From positions 1 through 21,914 of IMG/VR virus record IMGVR_UViG_3300042525_000235: DNA of 21,914 nt. One strand, 5' to 3'. Under the pieces are notes generated by a model that worked only from the letters and a program-made list of their open reading frames with translations, was not told the origin of the DNA and searched no databases. Positions 5,320-11,559 of this stretch are shown one piece after another. The translations under genes and the position numbers were made by a program. Numbering within the stretch: the first letter of the stretch is position 1; every line of letters starts with the position of its first letter. Origin of the DNA: a virus.

Positions 5320-5703
5320 TCAGCGGAGTCTTGCACCCCGTGCCGCAATGATCGCCCGCATGGCCCGCTGCGTCAAGTCGAACCGCACCGACTGTGAGAT
5401 GCCCTCCCACTGGATCGCGCGGCGTCGGATCGTCCTGACGGACACGCCCAGTAGCCGCGCGTGTTCGCGGCGGCACGGCGTGAGGTGCAGCGGCATGAGG
5501 TCAAGGACCAGTCCGACCTCGACAAGCCGACGCACTAGCGGCGGCAGCGCCGAATCGTCCCGCACCATTCGCGCCGTCGCGATGGCCTCGGACAGAGCGA
5601 CGGGATGGAATACGCGCTCGTCCTCGTCAGCGATTCCAAGTTGCGCGCGGACGCTTCGGGTTCCGGGTTCCTCGATGCGTAGGAGGTTGGTCAGCCATTT
5701 CAC
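5320..5703 (-). CDS. helix-turn-helix DNA-binding protein
   Basis: The product is 127 residues starting at GTG 5703, after GGGAGGTGCGGC and overlapping the RecT stop as GTGA. Residues about 77-100 (CRREHARLLGVSVRTIRRRA) form a helix-turn-helix in which the second helix (SVRTIRRRAIQW) would read DNA. The N-terminal 60 residues are helical (VALSEAIATARMVRDD, LPPLVRRLVEVGLVLDL). Following directly after RecT and preceding the possible origin, it could be an origin-binding or operon-control protein. It could also be a late-gene activator. The HTH is clear; the role is inference. Confidence 0.7.
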   Translation of the reverse strand: MKWLTNLLRIEEPGTRSVRAQLGIADEDERVFHPVALSEAIATARMVRDDSALPPLVRRLVEVGLVLDLMPLHLTPCRREHARLLGVSVRTIRRRAIQWEGISQSVRFDLTQRAMRAIIAARGARLR

Positions 5704-6608
5704 GCCGCACCTCCCTTCACCAACTCGACCACGACCTCGCGCTTGCCGACCAGCGCCAGTCGGCAGTGCGTCGGCTCGGAGAATGCGATGTTGGCCTCAA
5801 TGCCGGACATGATGGCCGGGTCGCGAACCGCAATCGGTTCGTCCCGGCCATCGAGGTCCAGCCGCCACACGGTGTCGCCGCCGGTAGTCTTCACCGCCGC
5901 GATGCGCGCGGTCGGCGGGATCACGAACACGTCGGCATTGGCGGCTGGCAGTGTCTTCGGAGCGGCCTCCTCGCGCCCGCTCGATAGCAGCCGCCGGGTG
6001 TCCTCCTTGCGCTCCTCCGGCGTCATAGAGCGCATCTGCGCGGGGCTGACGGCCTTCGGCGGCGGCGCGTCCTCGGTGATCTCCATTTCCCCGTGCGACT
6101 CGACGTAGACGGGCGCGGCCCCCAGCGCGTCCGGGCAGTGCTGCTTGTACCCGGCGCTGATGCACCGGGCGAACAGCATGGCCTTGGGGTAGCGCCGCCA
6201 GTTGTCCCCGCCCAGCCCCGCGCGCTTGGCGTCCTCGAGCGTGAACGATGTCACCCCGATGGTTTCCCAGCCGCCCGACGCCGTGCGCTGCCGGAACTCG
6301 ACGCGCGCCTCGTCCTCGTTGACCACCGAGCGGTAGTCGTACTTCCCCGCCCGCTTGATCGCCGCCGCCATCAGGTTCGCGGCCAACACGGCCTTCCCCT
6401 TGATGATGTGGAGGCCCGACATGGCGTCGTAGTCTGACAGGCCGAGTCCCCGCCCGATGATCAATTTGGCTGCGGCTGCGGCCTCCGACTGGATGTCGGG
6501 GAACATCCCGGACTGACGGAAAATGCGGGCCACCGTCATCGGGTCGAGGACCGTGGGGACCATCTGCGTCGGCGGCAGCGCCGCCTCCTGACGTGCGAGG
6601 TCACTCAT
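5700..6608 (-). CDS. recT: RecT-family single-strand annealing protein
   Basis: The product is 302 residues. I chose ATG 6608 (MSDLARQEAALPPTQ) over the GTG three codons upstream because GGAGGTG lies eight bases before it. Hallmarks are in order: the KLIIGRGLGLSDYDAMSGLH segment (48-67), IKGKAVLAANLMAAAIKRAG (69-88), the EFRQR strand pair, SFTLEDAKRAGLG (121-133), and NWRRYPKAMLFARCISAGYK (136-155) followed by CPDALGAAPVY. These define the RecT/Redbeta-like core that coats single strands and anneals complementary DNA during phage recombination and replication. The C-terminal 120 residues are less conserved. No partner exonuclease gene is visible, though the next gene left of the window could hold one. 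The start overlaps the 31-residue peptide gene by 8 bases. Confidence 0.85.
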   Translation of the reverse strand: MSDLARQEAALPPTQMVPTVLDPMTVARIFRQSGMFPDIQSEAAAAAKLIIGRGLGLSDYDAMSGLHIIKGKAVLAANLMAAAIKRAGKYDYRSVVNEDEARVEFRQRTASGGWETIGVTSFTLEDAKRAGLGGDNWRRYPKAMLFARCISAGYKQHCPDALGAAPVYVESHGEMEITEDAPPPKAVSPAQMRSMTPEERKEDTRRLLSSGREEAAPKTLPAANADVFVIPPTARIAAVKTTGGDTVWRLDLDGRDEPIAVRDPAIMSGIEANIAFSEPTHCRLALVGKREVVVELVKGGAA

Positions 6609-6696
6609 CGGAGCCACCTCCGATCAACGCTGCGATTGCGAGTGGGCCGAACACGACCGCCGCTACGACGAGCGGCGTCAAATCCAAGACTGGCAT
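6601..6696 (-). CDS. 31-residue single-pass membrane peptide
   Basis: A short open frame runs from ATG 6696 to TGA 6603-6601. It begins MPVLDLTPLVV and ends IGGGSDE, with about 20 uncharged residues (LVVAAVVFGPLAIAALI) that would span a membrane once. The ribosome site CAGGAGACAGCCC is strong and of the type shared by three other genes here. Its end overlaps the RecT start by 8 bases, so translation may be coupled. It is the first gene of the leftward operon. It could anchor replication proteins or act on the host membrane; no family recognised. Confidence 0.6.
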   Translation of the reverse strand: MPVLDLTPLVVAAVVFGPLAIAALIGGGSDE

Positions 6697-6734
6697 GGGC
6701 TGTCTCCTGTTCCCGTCCGCACCATGCGGAGGGG

Positions 6735-6757
6735 GTGACAATGTGTCACATGGTCAC
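6735..6757. promoter_or_regulatory. 23-bp near-palindrome, probable operator
   Basis: The block reads GTGAC-N-ATGTG-N-CACAT-N-GTCAC, so both arms match everywhere except one position each and the centre. Inside it GTGACA-ATG-TGTCAC (6735-6749) is a perfect shorter dyad. It lies between the leftward early operon (first ATG 6696) and the lone rightward gene, and covers that gene's ATG at 6741. A second dyad of the same type, GACA-AAA-TGTC, lies at 6807-6817. The layout is that of a repressor site between divergent genes. Confidence 0.6.
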
Positions 6758-7088
6758 ACTCTATCGTCAGATCGCGGGACAGGCTACAATTTTGGTCGTG
6801 AATCCGGACAAAATGTCAGTCCCGGCGAAACTCCGGTCCCGCAGGGTCCGCGAGTTCGTCCTGTCGGTGTCGCGCGATCTGCGCGCGCTGGGCGTCCGGC
6901 GCGAGGCTTGCCGATGCCAAGCGGTCATCGCGGTGACATGGGATTGCCTCGACCTGTACACGGTCGCGCTCGATCTCGCGGAGGACGATGACTTGCGCTT
7001 CCTGCTCCAACAGGCGCGCGGCACGATCCTTGCCAGCCTCGTCGCTCAGACGATCAGCGAATCCGCAATCGTCTCGGTGTTGGAGTAG
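6741..7088 (+). CDS. lone plus-strand gene, possible switch regulator
   Basis: The product is 115 residues if it starts at ATG 6741, which has GGAGGGGGTG just upstream. Other starts in frame are GTG 6798 and ATG 6813. GTG 6798 would suit a leaderless message, because TACAAT lies seven bases before it (6785-6790). The protein is helical: a basic stretch (AKLRSRRVREFVLSVSRDL), two Cys (CRCQAV), then a hydrophobic and acidic part (DLYTVALDLAEDDDLRFLL) and ARGTILASLVAQTI. Third codon positions are GC-rich as in its neighbours. No family recognised. Opposite orientation, the palindrome at its start and its position between early and late modules suggest a regulator. Its last 43 bases overlap the end of the 460-residue gene on the other strand. 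Confidence 0.6.
   Translation: MCHMVTLYRQIAGQATILVVNPDKMSVPAKLRSRRVREFVLSVSRDLRALGVRREACRCQAVIAVTWDCLDLYTVALDLAEDDDLRFLLQQARGTILASLVAQTISESAIVSVLE
6785..6790 (+). promoter_or_regulatory. candidate -10 element of the plus-strand gene
   Basis: TACAAT matches TATAAT at 5 of 6 positions, in one of the AT-richer spots nearby. No good -35 is found 15-18 bases upstream, but the 23-bp palindrome ends 27 bases before it, so an activator is possible. If used, transcription would begin at about 6797, at or next to the GTG codon. Confidence 0.3.
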
Positions 7089-8428
7089 TTCGCGGGGAGC
7101 GACAGGCCGTGGCGGTACATATCGAACAGGCGGTCGAACGCGCGCACGAATTGGCCTTCGTCGTTGTTCGTGAACGTGAATCTGCCGTTGTCATCGGCGC
7201 GCCAGTCGGTCGCTCCCGCGATGATTCCGACAGCCTGACCGCCCGCGCCGATTGGCGTGAGTTCCGCAAGCACGACTTCGTCAATGTACGCGGCTGCTGT
7301 CGCGACCGTCACCGTACTCTCGATGTGGAAGTAGATGTCGCTCGGCACGTTGCGCGGCGAACGCAGCGTCAGCGTGTAGATGTCCCACGACGTTGTCAGC
7401 GCTGCGACGGTGGTAAAGGTGTTGAATGCGCCGCCGTCGATGATGTTGCCGCTGGCGTCCTTCACGCTGAAGCGAATGGTTCCGGTTGCGCCCGCGTCCT
7501 TCTTCGCCGCGAAGGCCAAGACGTAGGGACGATCCGGAGTCATGCGACCGAACGTGCCGCTTGCGCTGCTGAACTGCTGCCGGATGTTGAAGAGCGTTCC
7601 GGTTCCCGCAAGCAACTTCAGCGACTTCCCGCCACGGTAGAAAGTTCCCGTCTCGGTCGCGAAGTGCGTACCCGCCGTTCCCGTCACGATGGTCCATCGG
7701 TCGGGGAGGTTGGACGTCTGGTCCTCAAGATCGCTGTTCGTCAGGAGGTTCTGCGTTGGGCGACCGCCGTCGATGCCAGCCGACACGGTCGTGATGCGCG
7801 TAACGCTGCCGGAGCCAGCCGGGAATCGGTAGTCAAGCGACGGATACGCGGGCTGGCCGCGCACCTCGAAGACCTCGGACCCGGCGACAACCGCGCCGTT
7901 GGTCGCATCCTGCACACAGCGGGCCTCAAGCGTCTCGCTGCGGATGTTCGGCCAATCGTTGGTCGAGCCGAGCAGGATGTTCGGAGCCTCGGTGTTGTAC
8001 ACCCAGCGACCGTTGCCGATGTTCGACGCAGCGTACGACGCGGACGTCTTGCTGATGGTCGTGCCGTCCACCGTCTTTGCGTCGGTGTCCATCTGCCGGA
8101 TGAGCCACGTCAGCGCGTCTTGCAGCGTCTTGGCCCGCATGACGTTCGTTGCGCCGGACGTGTTGGCCTCCGCGAACGTCATCTCGATAAGCGTTCGCTC
8201 CGCTGCCGAGCGCACGTCGTTGAGGACGCCGCCAGCCTCGGAGATCCGCGCCTCGATGTTGCCGCTCAGCGAGTCGATCATCCAAGCGTCGGTGCTGCTG
8301 TAAGACGCCTGCACGTTCGCGAGGAGGGTCTTTAGGTTCGTCTGATGCGAGCGAACGGCGTCCATCATGTAGATGAGCCGCCCCAGCCGCGTGAAGAGTC
8401 CGTCCGTACCGTCGTAGGTGAGAGGCAT
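7046..8428 (-). CDS. virion protein with carbohydrate-binding-like jelly roll, likely tail fibre or tip
   Basis: The product is 460 residues from ATG 8428. The N-terminal ~110 residues are helical (DGLFTRLGRLIYMMDAVRSH), suiting attachment to the virion. Residues about 225-375 look like a CBM-type jelly roll: NLLTNSDLEDQTS, then the Gly-rich strands TFYRGGKSLKLLAGTGT, YVLAFAAKKDAGATGTIRFS, SWDIYTLTLRS, and the terminal YIDEVVLAEL, a pattern common in sugar-binding modules. The C-terminal part (WRADDNGRFTFTNNDEGQF) is short. It is the last gene of the late module, where receptor-binding proteins often lie. The assignment to a fibre is inference; the module pattern is visible. Confidence 0.6.
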   Translation of the reverse strand: MPLTYDGTDGLFTRLGRLIYMMDAVRSHQTNLKTLLANVQASYSSTDAWMIDSLSGNIEARISEAGGVLNDVRSAAERTLIEMTFAEANTSGATNVMRAKTLQDALTWLIRQMDTDAKTVDGTTISKTSASYAASNIGNGRWVYNTEAPNILLGSTNDWPNIRSETLEARCVQDATNGAVVAGSEVFEVRGQPAYPSLDYRFPAGSGSVTRITTVSAGIDGGRPTQNLLTNSDLEDQTSNLPDRWTIVTGTAGTHFATETGTFYRGGKSLKLLAGTGTLFNIRQQFSSASGTFGRMTPDRPYVLAFAAKKDAGATGTIRFSVKDASGNIIDGGAFNTFTTVAALTTSWDIYTLTLRSPRNVPSDIYFHIESTVTVATAAAYIDEVVLAELTPIGAGGQAVGIIAGATDWRADDNGRFTFTNNDEGQFVRAFDRLFDMYRHGLSLPANYSNTETIADSLIV

Positions 8429-8430
8429 CG

Positions 8431-8679
8431 TCAGCCGTCCTTTCGCTGTTCATCGGTGAACGGCATGGCCGCGTTCAGCGCGGCGCGTCGAGCGCCGCAT
8501 CCTCCGCAGTCGCCGACCAGTTGAGTGATTCGCGAAGCATTCGCCACAGCATGAACCACGTCACCGATGCCACGCATCGGTCCTTCATATTCTGTGCAGA
8601 TGGCGCAAGTACCGGATGATGGCGTTCCTCCGTACAGCCCTTTCCCGCATCGAGACATGGAAAGATGGAGACAAGTCAT
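8431..8679 (-). CDS. small Cys-rich phage protein
   Basis: The product is 82 residues from ATG 8679, overlapping the stop of the gene before it by 4 bases (ATGA). It carries a cysteine pattern near the N-terminus (CAICTEYEG) and the segment RGIGDVVHAVANASRITQLV followed by GDCGGCGARRAALNAAMPF. The latter resembles a small protein found in many phage tail regions (a G-G-D-V helix, then a C-x-x-C-x-x-R-R-x-x-L-N motif). The Cys pairs suggest a zinc site. I know no proven function; tail-tip assembly is a guess from position. Ribosome site weak, so coupling is likely. Confidence 0.65.
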   Translation of the reverse strand: MTCLHLSMSRCGKGLYGGTPSSGTCAICTEYEGPMRGIGDVVHAVANASRITQLVGDCGGCGARRAALNAAMPFTDEQRKDG

Positions 8680-9332
8680 GTCAGCGAGAATGGAAATGAA
8701 AATGCTGGGAATGGGAAGAACGGAGGCGAGTTGCTTACGTCAGTTGGCCGTCCTGTTTGATCAAAGGAAGGCCACCTGACGCAACCTCGCCAACGATTGT
8801 CAGGAGATGCCGGAATGCCGGGAGCAAATGAGGTCACAGGACATCCGCTTGTCGTTCCGTTTCCAATCAATCCAATCGCTATGCCTCCAGCCAAAACTCC
8901 GATCTCCCATCTCCACGGGTATCCGAAGATTGCCCACGGATGGACCCAATATCTGCAAACGTTGCTAGGTGTCTGCCCGTGTATTCCGGTTGCAACCGAT
9001 ACTGTTTGACCCCACGGATACGTTCTAGCGATTCCTCCAGTCCACGCCAGTGTATTCGTGTTTGCATTTCGAGTCGCGTAGAAACCGCACTGGATTGCGC
9101 CACTCGGCGCATTCAACTTGTTCAATACGATTGGCTGTGTCAGTGCCGGAACAAGGCTGATCGGATTTTGCGTCGGAGAACCAATAAGTCCTGTATAGGT
9201 GAAGTACCTATTGCCTTCGTGCGTGAAGTCGAAGTTGATCGACACAGACCCAAGTGCAAGGGTGTACGCGCTGATCGGACAACATTGCGTCTGCCCACAG
9301 CAGCATGGAAGAATTGCCGCTTCCGCTGTCAT
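8676..9332 (-). CDS. Cys- and aromatic-rich tail-tip protein, atypical base composition
   Basis: The product is 218 residues from ATG 9332 (MTAEAAILPCCCGQTQCC). Five cysteines in the first 18 residues suggest a metal site or disulfide knot. The rest is strand-rich with many Trp, Tyr, Phe and Gly (WVHPWAIFGYPWRWEIGVLA) and ends in an unusual Pro/Phe repeat (PPFFPFPAFSFPFSLT). Four sampled lines give about 51 percent G+C, against about 70 percent in a sampled capsid-gene line. No family recognised. Position in the tail-tip gene run and odd composition suggest an exchanged, possibly receptor-related, protein. Confidence 0.65.
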   Translation of the reverse strand: MTAEAAILPCCCGQTQCCPISAYTLALGSVSINFDFTHEGNRYFTYTGLIGSPTQNPISLVPALTQPIVLNKLNAPSGAIQCGFYATRNANTNTLAWTGGIARTYPWGQTVSVATGIHGQTPSNVCRYWVHPWAIFGYPWRWEIGVLAGGIAIGLIGNGTTSGCPVTSFAPGIPASPDNRWRGCVRWPSFDQTGRPTDVSNSPPFFPFPAFSFPFSLT

Positions 9333-9679
9333 GCCTCCTCACCGTACAGCGTGACGCAAATGTACGCCGCGCTTGCGGCGCGTATCCAAATCTTGTCGCC
9401 CGGAGCCATGAGGATCGGCGCGTCGTAGACCGTCGTGATGTGGGCCGCGATGCTCGTATCGTAGAGCAGCGCGTTCGACGTGCTGGCAGACTCGGAGGAA
9501 CGGGTGTGGAACACGCGCACTTGGACGGCGTTGTTGTGGTTGTTGGATATCCACAAGGACACGATGCGCGCGGACATCCCGCTTGGAACCTCGTACAGAA
9601 CCACGGCGTTCGTCGTGGCGAGGTCGCTCGCGAGTTTGCGCGACATGACGGAGGTACGGTCTGTGGCGTTGTAGATCAT
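9329..9679 (-). CDS. small virion protein, beta-rich
   Basis: The product is 116 residues from ATG 9679, with a 4-base overlap with the upstream stop. It looks like a single small beta-sandwich: VVLYEVPSGMSARIVSLWIS, NAVQVRVFHTRS, then MAPGDKIWIRAASAAYICVT. The PSGMSARIVSLWISN and MAPGDKIWIRA patterns recur in small phage structural proteins near tail fibres. Composition is GC-rich (38 of 60 in one sampled line), unlike its two neighbours. Probably a tail or head appendage component. Confidence 0.65.
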   Translation of the reverse strand: MIYNATDRTSVMSRKLASDLATTNAVVLYEVPSGMSARIVSLWISNNHNNAVQVRVFHTRSSESASTSNALLYDTSIAAHITTVYDAPILMAPGDKIWIRAASAAYICVTLYGEEA

Positions 9680-10389
9680 CCGCAGGTCACCTGATATCCG
9701 TTGGGGACGCAGAAGACGTAGCGTCCATTTGGCTCCGGCACGGCGAACACGACAGTATTCAGTTTGATCGGCTGACGAACCATCGTCACTCCGCTTGGCT
9801 TGACAGTTCCGACTCCGACCGTCTGCGCGTTGTCAACTGGATTCTCTGCACCGTTGTAGAGCGTGGTCAATGGAAGAGCAGGGTCGTTCTGTGGGTTGTA
9901 GACGACGAAAAGCGAGTTTCCACCACTCCATTCAGCCGGATATCCGTAGTAGGTCCAAGCCGGAGCATTGCCTGTAAAGGCACTGATGATGAACAATCCC
10001 GGAACCTGAGGCTCAATGGGTTCAAGATATGTCCGTCCGGATGCCGTGTTTCGTTGGAAGGCATACAGGATTGAACCTACGCCAAAACTAGTTCCCTTGA
10101 GTGGCATCGCGAACGGATTGTCTCCTGACGTTGAACGCGCGCCGCCTTCAACCGCAACCCATTGGTCAAACTCCAAAGAGTTTCGCGATACCTCTTCCCA
10201 TGCCGCAAGTCCCTGTGCGTTGAACGCGGTAATCCTGACAGTGAGTACGCGACCACGCTTGTCTCCTGTCTTGCGAGATGGAGACACGCCAGCCTGTGCC
10301 TCGAGACGCTCGATGCGCTCGAATACCGCGTTGACGTGCGCGAAGGTCATCGCGCCGACGTTGCCTTGGGTGAAGCGTGGGAACTCCAT
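9676..10389 (-). CDS. tail-tip or virion protein, less GC-rich
   Basis: The product is 237 residues from ATG 10389 (MEFPRFTQGNVGAMTFAHVN). The first ~35 residues are a short helix with coiled-coil character (FERIERLEAQAGV), a common virion-anchoring start. The rest is beta-rich and low in charge (GLFIISAFTGNAPAWTYYGY, TVVFAVPEPNGRYVFCVPNG). Two sampled lines average about 51 percent G+C, well below the neighbours. No strong ribosome site is visible, so it may be translated by re-initiation after the gene 3 bases upstream. No family recognised. Confidence 0.6.
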   Translation of the reverse strand: MEFPRFTQGNVGAMTFAHVNAVFERIERLEAQAGVSPSRKTGDKRGRVLTVRITAFNAQGLAAWEEVSRNSLEFDQWVAVEGGARSTSGDNPFAMPLKGTSFGVGSILYAFQRNTASGRTYLEPIEPQVPGLFIISAFTGNAPAWTYYGYPAEWSGGNSLFVVYNPQNDPALPLTTLYNGAENPVDNAQTVGVGTVKPSGVTMVRQPIKLNTVVFAVPEPNGRYVFCVPNGYQVTCG

Positions 10390-10392
10390 GAG

Positions 10393-10764
10393 TCAGTCCG
10401 CGAGGATGTTGTAGAGCAACTTGACCGCCGCCGTGTTCGCGCGCGCCGTTGGCGCGTTCGTCGCAAGCCGCAGCGCCGCGACCTCTCCGGCCTTCAGACG
10501 GATCACGGGCGCGAAGTTCGTCCCCGTCCCGCTCCCGATGTCAACGTAGTTCGTCGTATCGCAGTTCCGGAACCAAGCCCAGCCCGCGCTCGACACGTCG
10601 CTCATGGACAGCGCCTCCGCGTTCGTGCTGGTCCCGATGTCCTGCACGCCGCCCGTCGCGGTCGTGCCGCTCATGTCAACAAGCACCGTGCCGGGACTGA
10701 ACGACTGCGCCAAGAAACCGTTCTTGACGTCCACCTTGAGGTTGACCGTGATTTCCTTAGCCAT
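10393..10764 (-). CDS. conserved small phage structural protein
   Basis: The product is 123 residues. I chose ATG 10764 (MAKEITVNLKVDVKNGFLAQ), which overlaps the upstream stop by one base (TGATG), over a much longer frame that runs through the neighbour's coding sequence. The pattern STNAEALSMSDVSSAGWAWF, RNCDTTNYVDIGSG, then IRLKAGEVAALRLATNAPTA and ANTAAVKLLYNI is a recurring small virion protein in many tailed phages, with the G-W-x-F-x-R-N and L-K-A-G-E motifs intact. It is likely a decoration or appendage component. Confidence 0.75.
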   Translation of the reverse strand: MAKEITVNLKVDVKNGFLAQSFSPGTVLVDMSGTTATGGVQDIGTSTNAEALSMSDVSSAGWAWFRNCDTTNYVDIGSGTGTNFAPVIRLKAGEVAALRLATNAPTARANTAAVKLLYNILAD

Positions 10765-11558
10765 CAGAAGTTCTCGCTGATCGTGTTGAAGTCGTAGGTC
10801 TGCGGGAACGGCTGCACGAATGCGACCGTCTCGGCGTGGAATCCGTACTGCGGGCTGAAGGTCATGCTCACGTCGCCCTGCGAGTTCTTGCGCGGCACTT
10901 GCTGCATATGGAAGTCCGCGCGGTACTCGAAGCGATGCGTCAGCCGGAAGAGGTTGACGTTGACCCGGCTTGAATCGTTGCCGCTGTAGACGAGCGTGCC
11001 AGCCGCGAAACCCTCGAACGTCGCAGAGTTGCGCTTGCCTACCGCCTCCGCGATTGTCGCCAGTCGCCCCGGCATCTGGAAGTCTCGGATGTTCTCGCTG
11101 ATCTGAAGCGTGACCACCACGGTACGAATCGTCGTGGGATCGCCTCCGGCATCGACCGGAGTCCCGCCGATGTCCGATCCGTTCGACCCGTTGCCGCCGT
11201 ACGCGCTCGGCACGTTGAGTCGGTACACGTCGAGGAACTGGAACCCCGTCGATGTCGTGCGCTCGACGTATCCAAGATCGCTCGGCGGGTTTGTGCTTGG
11301 CCCGTACTGCCAAGTCACGCGCCACGTCGCCTTGCCGTCCCCGAGCGGGTCGATGGTGTGCGACAGCGCGTAGACCGTCGTTTCGCCGGGGAACAGGTCG
11401 CCAGCGGCGGGCATCCCGTTGGCGCCGAGCGTGATCTGAGACGGCTCAGTGATCGCCGCCGAGTCATCCCACACGACGAACACGCGAGTACCCGTGATCT
11501 TGCCGCCGGAGATCGACAGGTTGCGGCTTACGAGTTGTTCGTGGACTGTCTGAGCCAT
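10764..11558 (-). CDS. tail protein, possible distal tail component
   Basis: The product is 264 residues from ATG 11558, one base after the tape-measure stop. It is beta-rich throughout: KITGTRVFVVWDDSAAITEP, ATWRVTWQYGPSTNPPSD, TVVVTLQISENIRDFQ, and a terminal block (FRLTHRFEYRADFHMQQVPR) ending in QTYDFNTISENF. Immediately after the tape measure is the usual place of the distal-tail or tip-baseplate protein (Dit-like). I do not see a diagnostic motif, so the assignment rests on position and fold pattern. Confidence 0.5.
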   Translation of the reverse strand: MAQTVHEQLVSRNLSISGGKITGTRVFVVWDDSAAITEPSQITLGANGMPAAGDLFPGETTVYALSHTIDPLGDGKATWRVTWQYGPSTNPPSDLGYVERTTSTGFQFLDVYRLNVPSAYGGNGSNGSDIGGTPVDAGGDPTTIRTVVVTLQISENIRDFQMPGRLATIAEAVGKRNSATFEGFAAGTLVYSGNDSSRVNVNLFRLTHRFEYRADFHMQQVPRKNSQGDVSMTFSPQYGFHAETVAFVQPFPQTYDFNTISENF

Positions 11559-11559
11559 A

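Noticed and set aside
7109-8335. A long plus-strand frame of 408 codons opposite the 460-residue gene
   Set aside because: The product is Arg/Val/Asp-rich with no fold pattern, as expected for the complement of a GC-rich gene; the minus-strand product is a credible protein with overlaps at its 5' end.
10393-11325. A 310-codon minus-strand frame
   Set aside because: Its first ~187 codons run through the 264-residue gene in another frame with an Arg-rich shadow composition. Only the part from ATG 10764 looks like a real protein.
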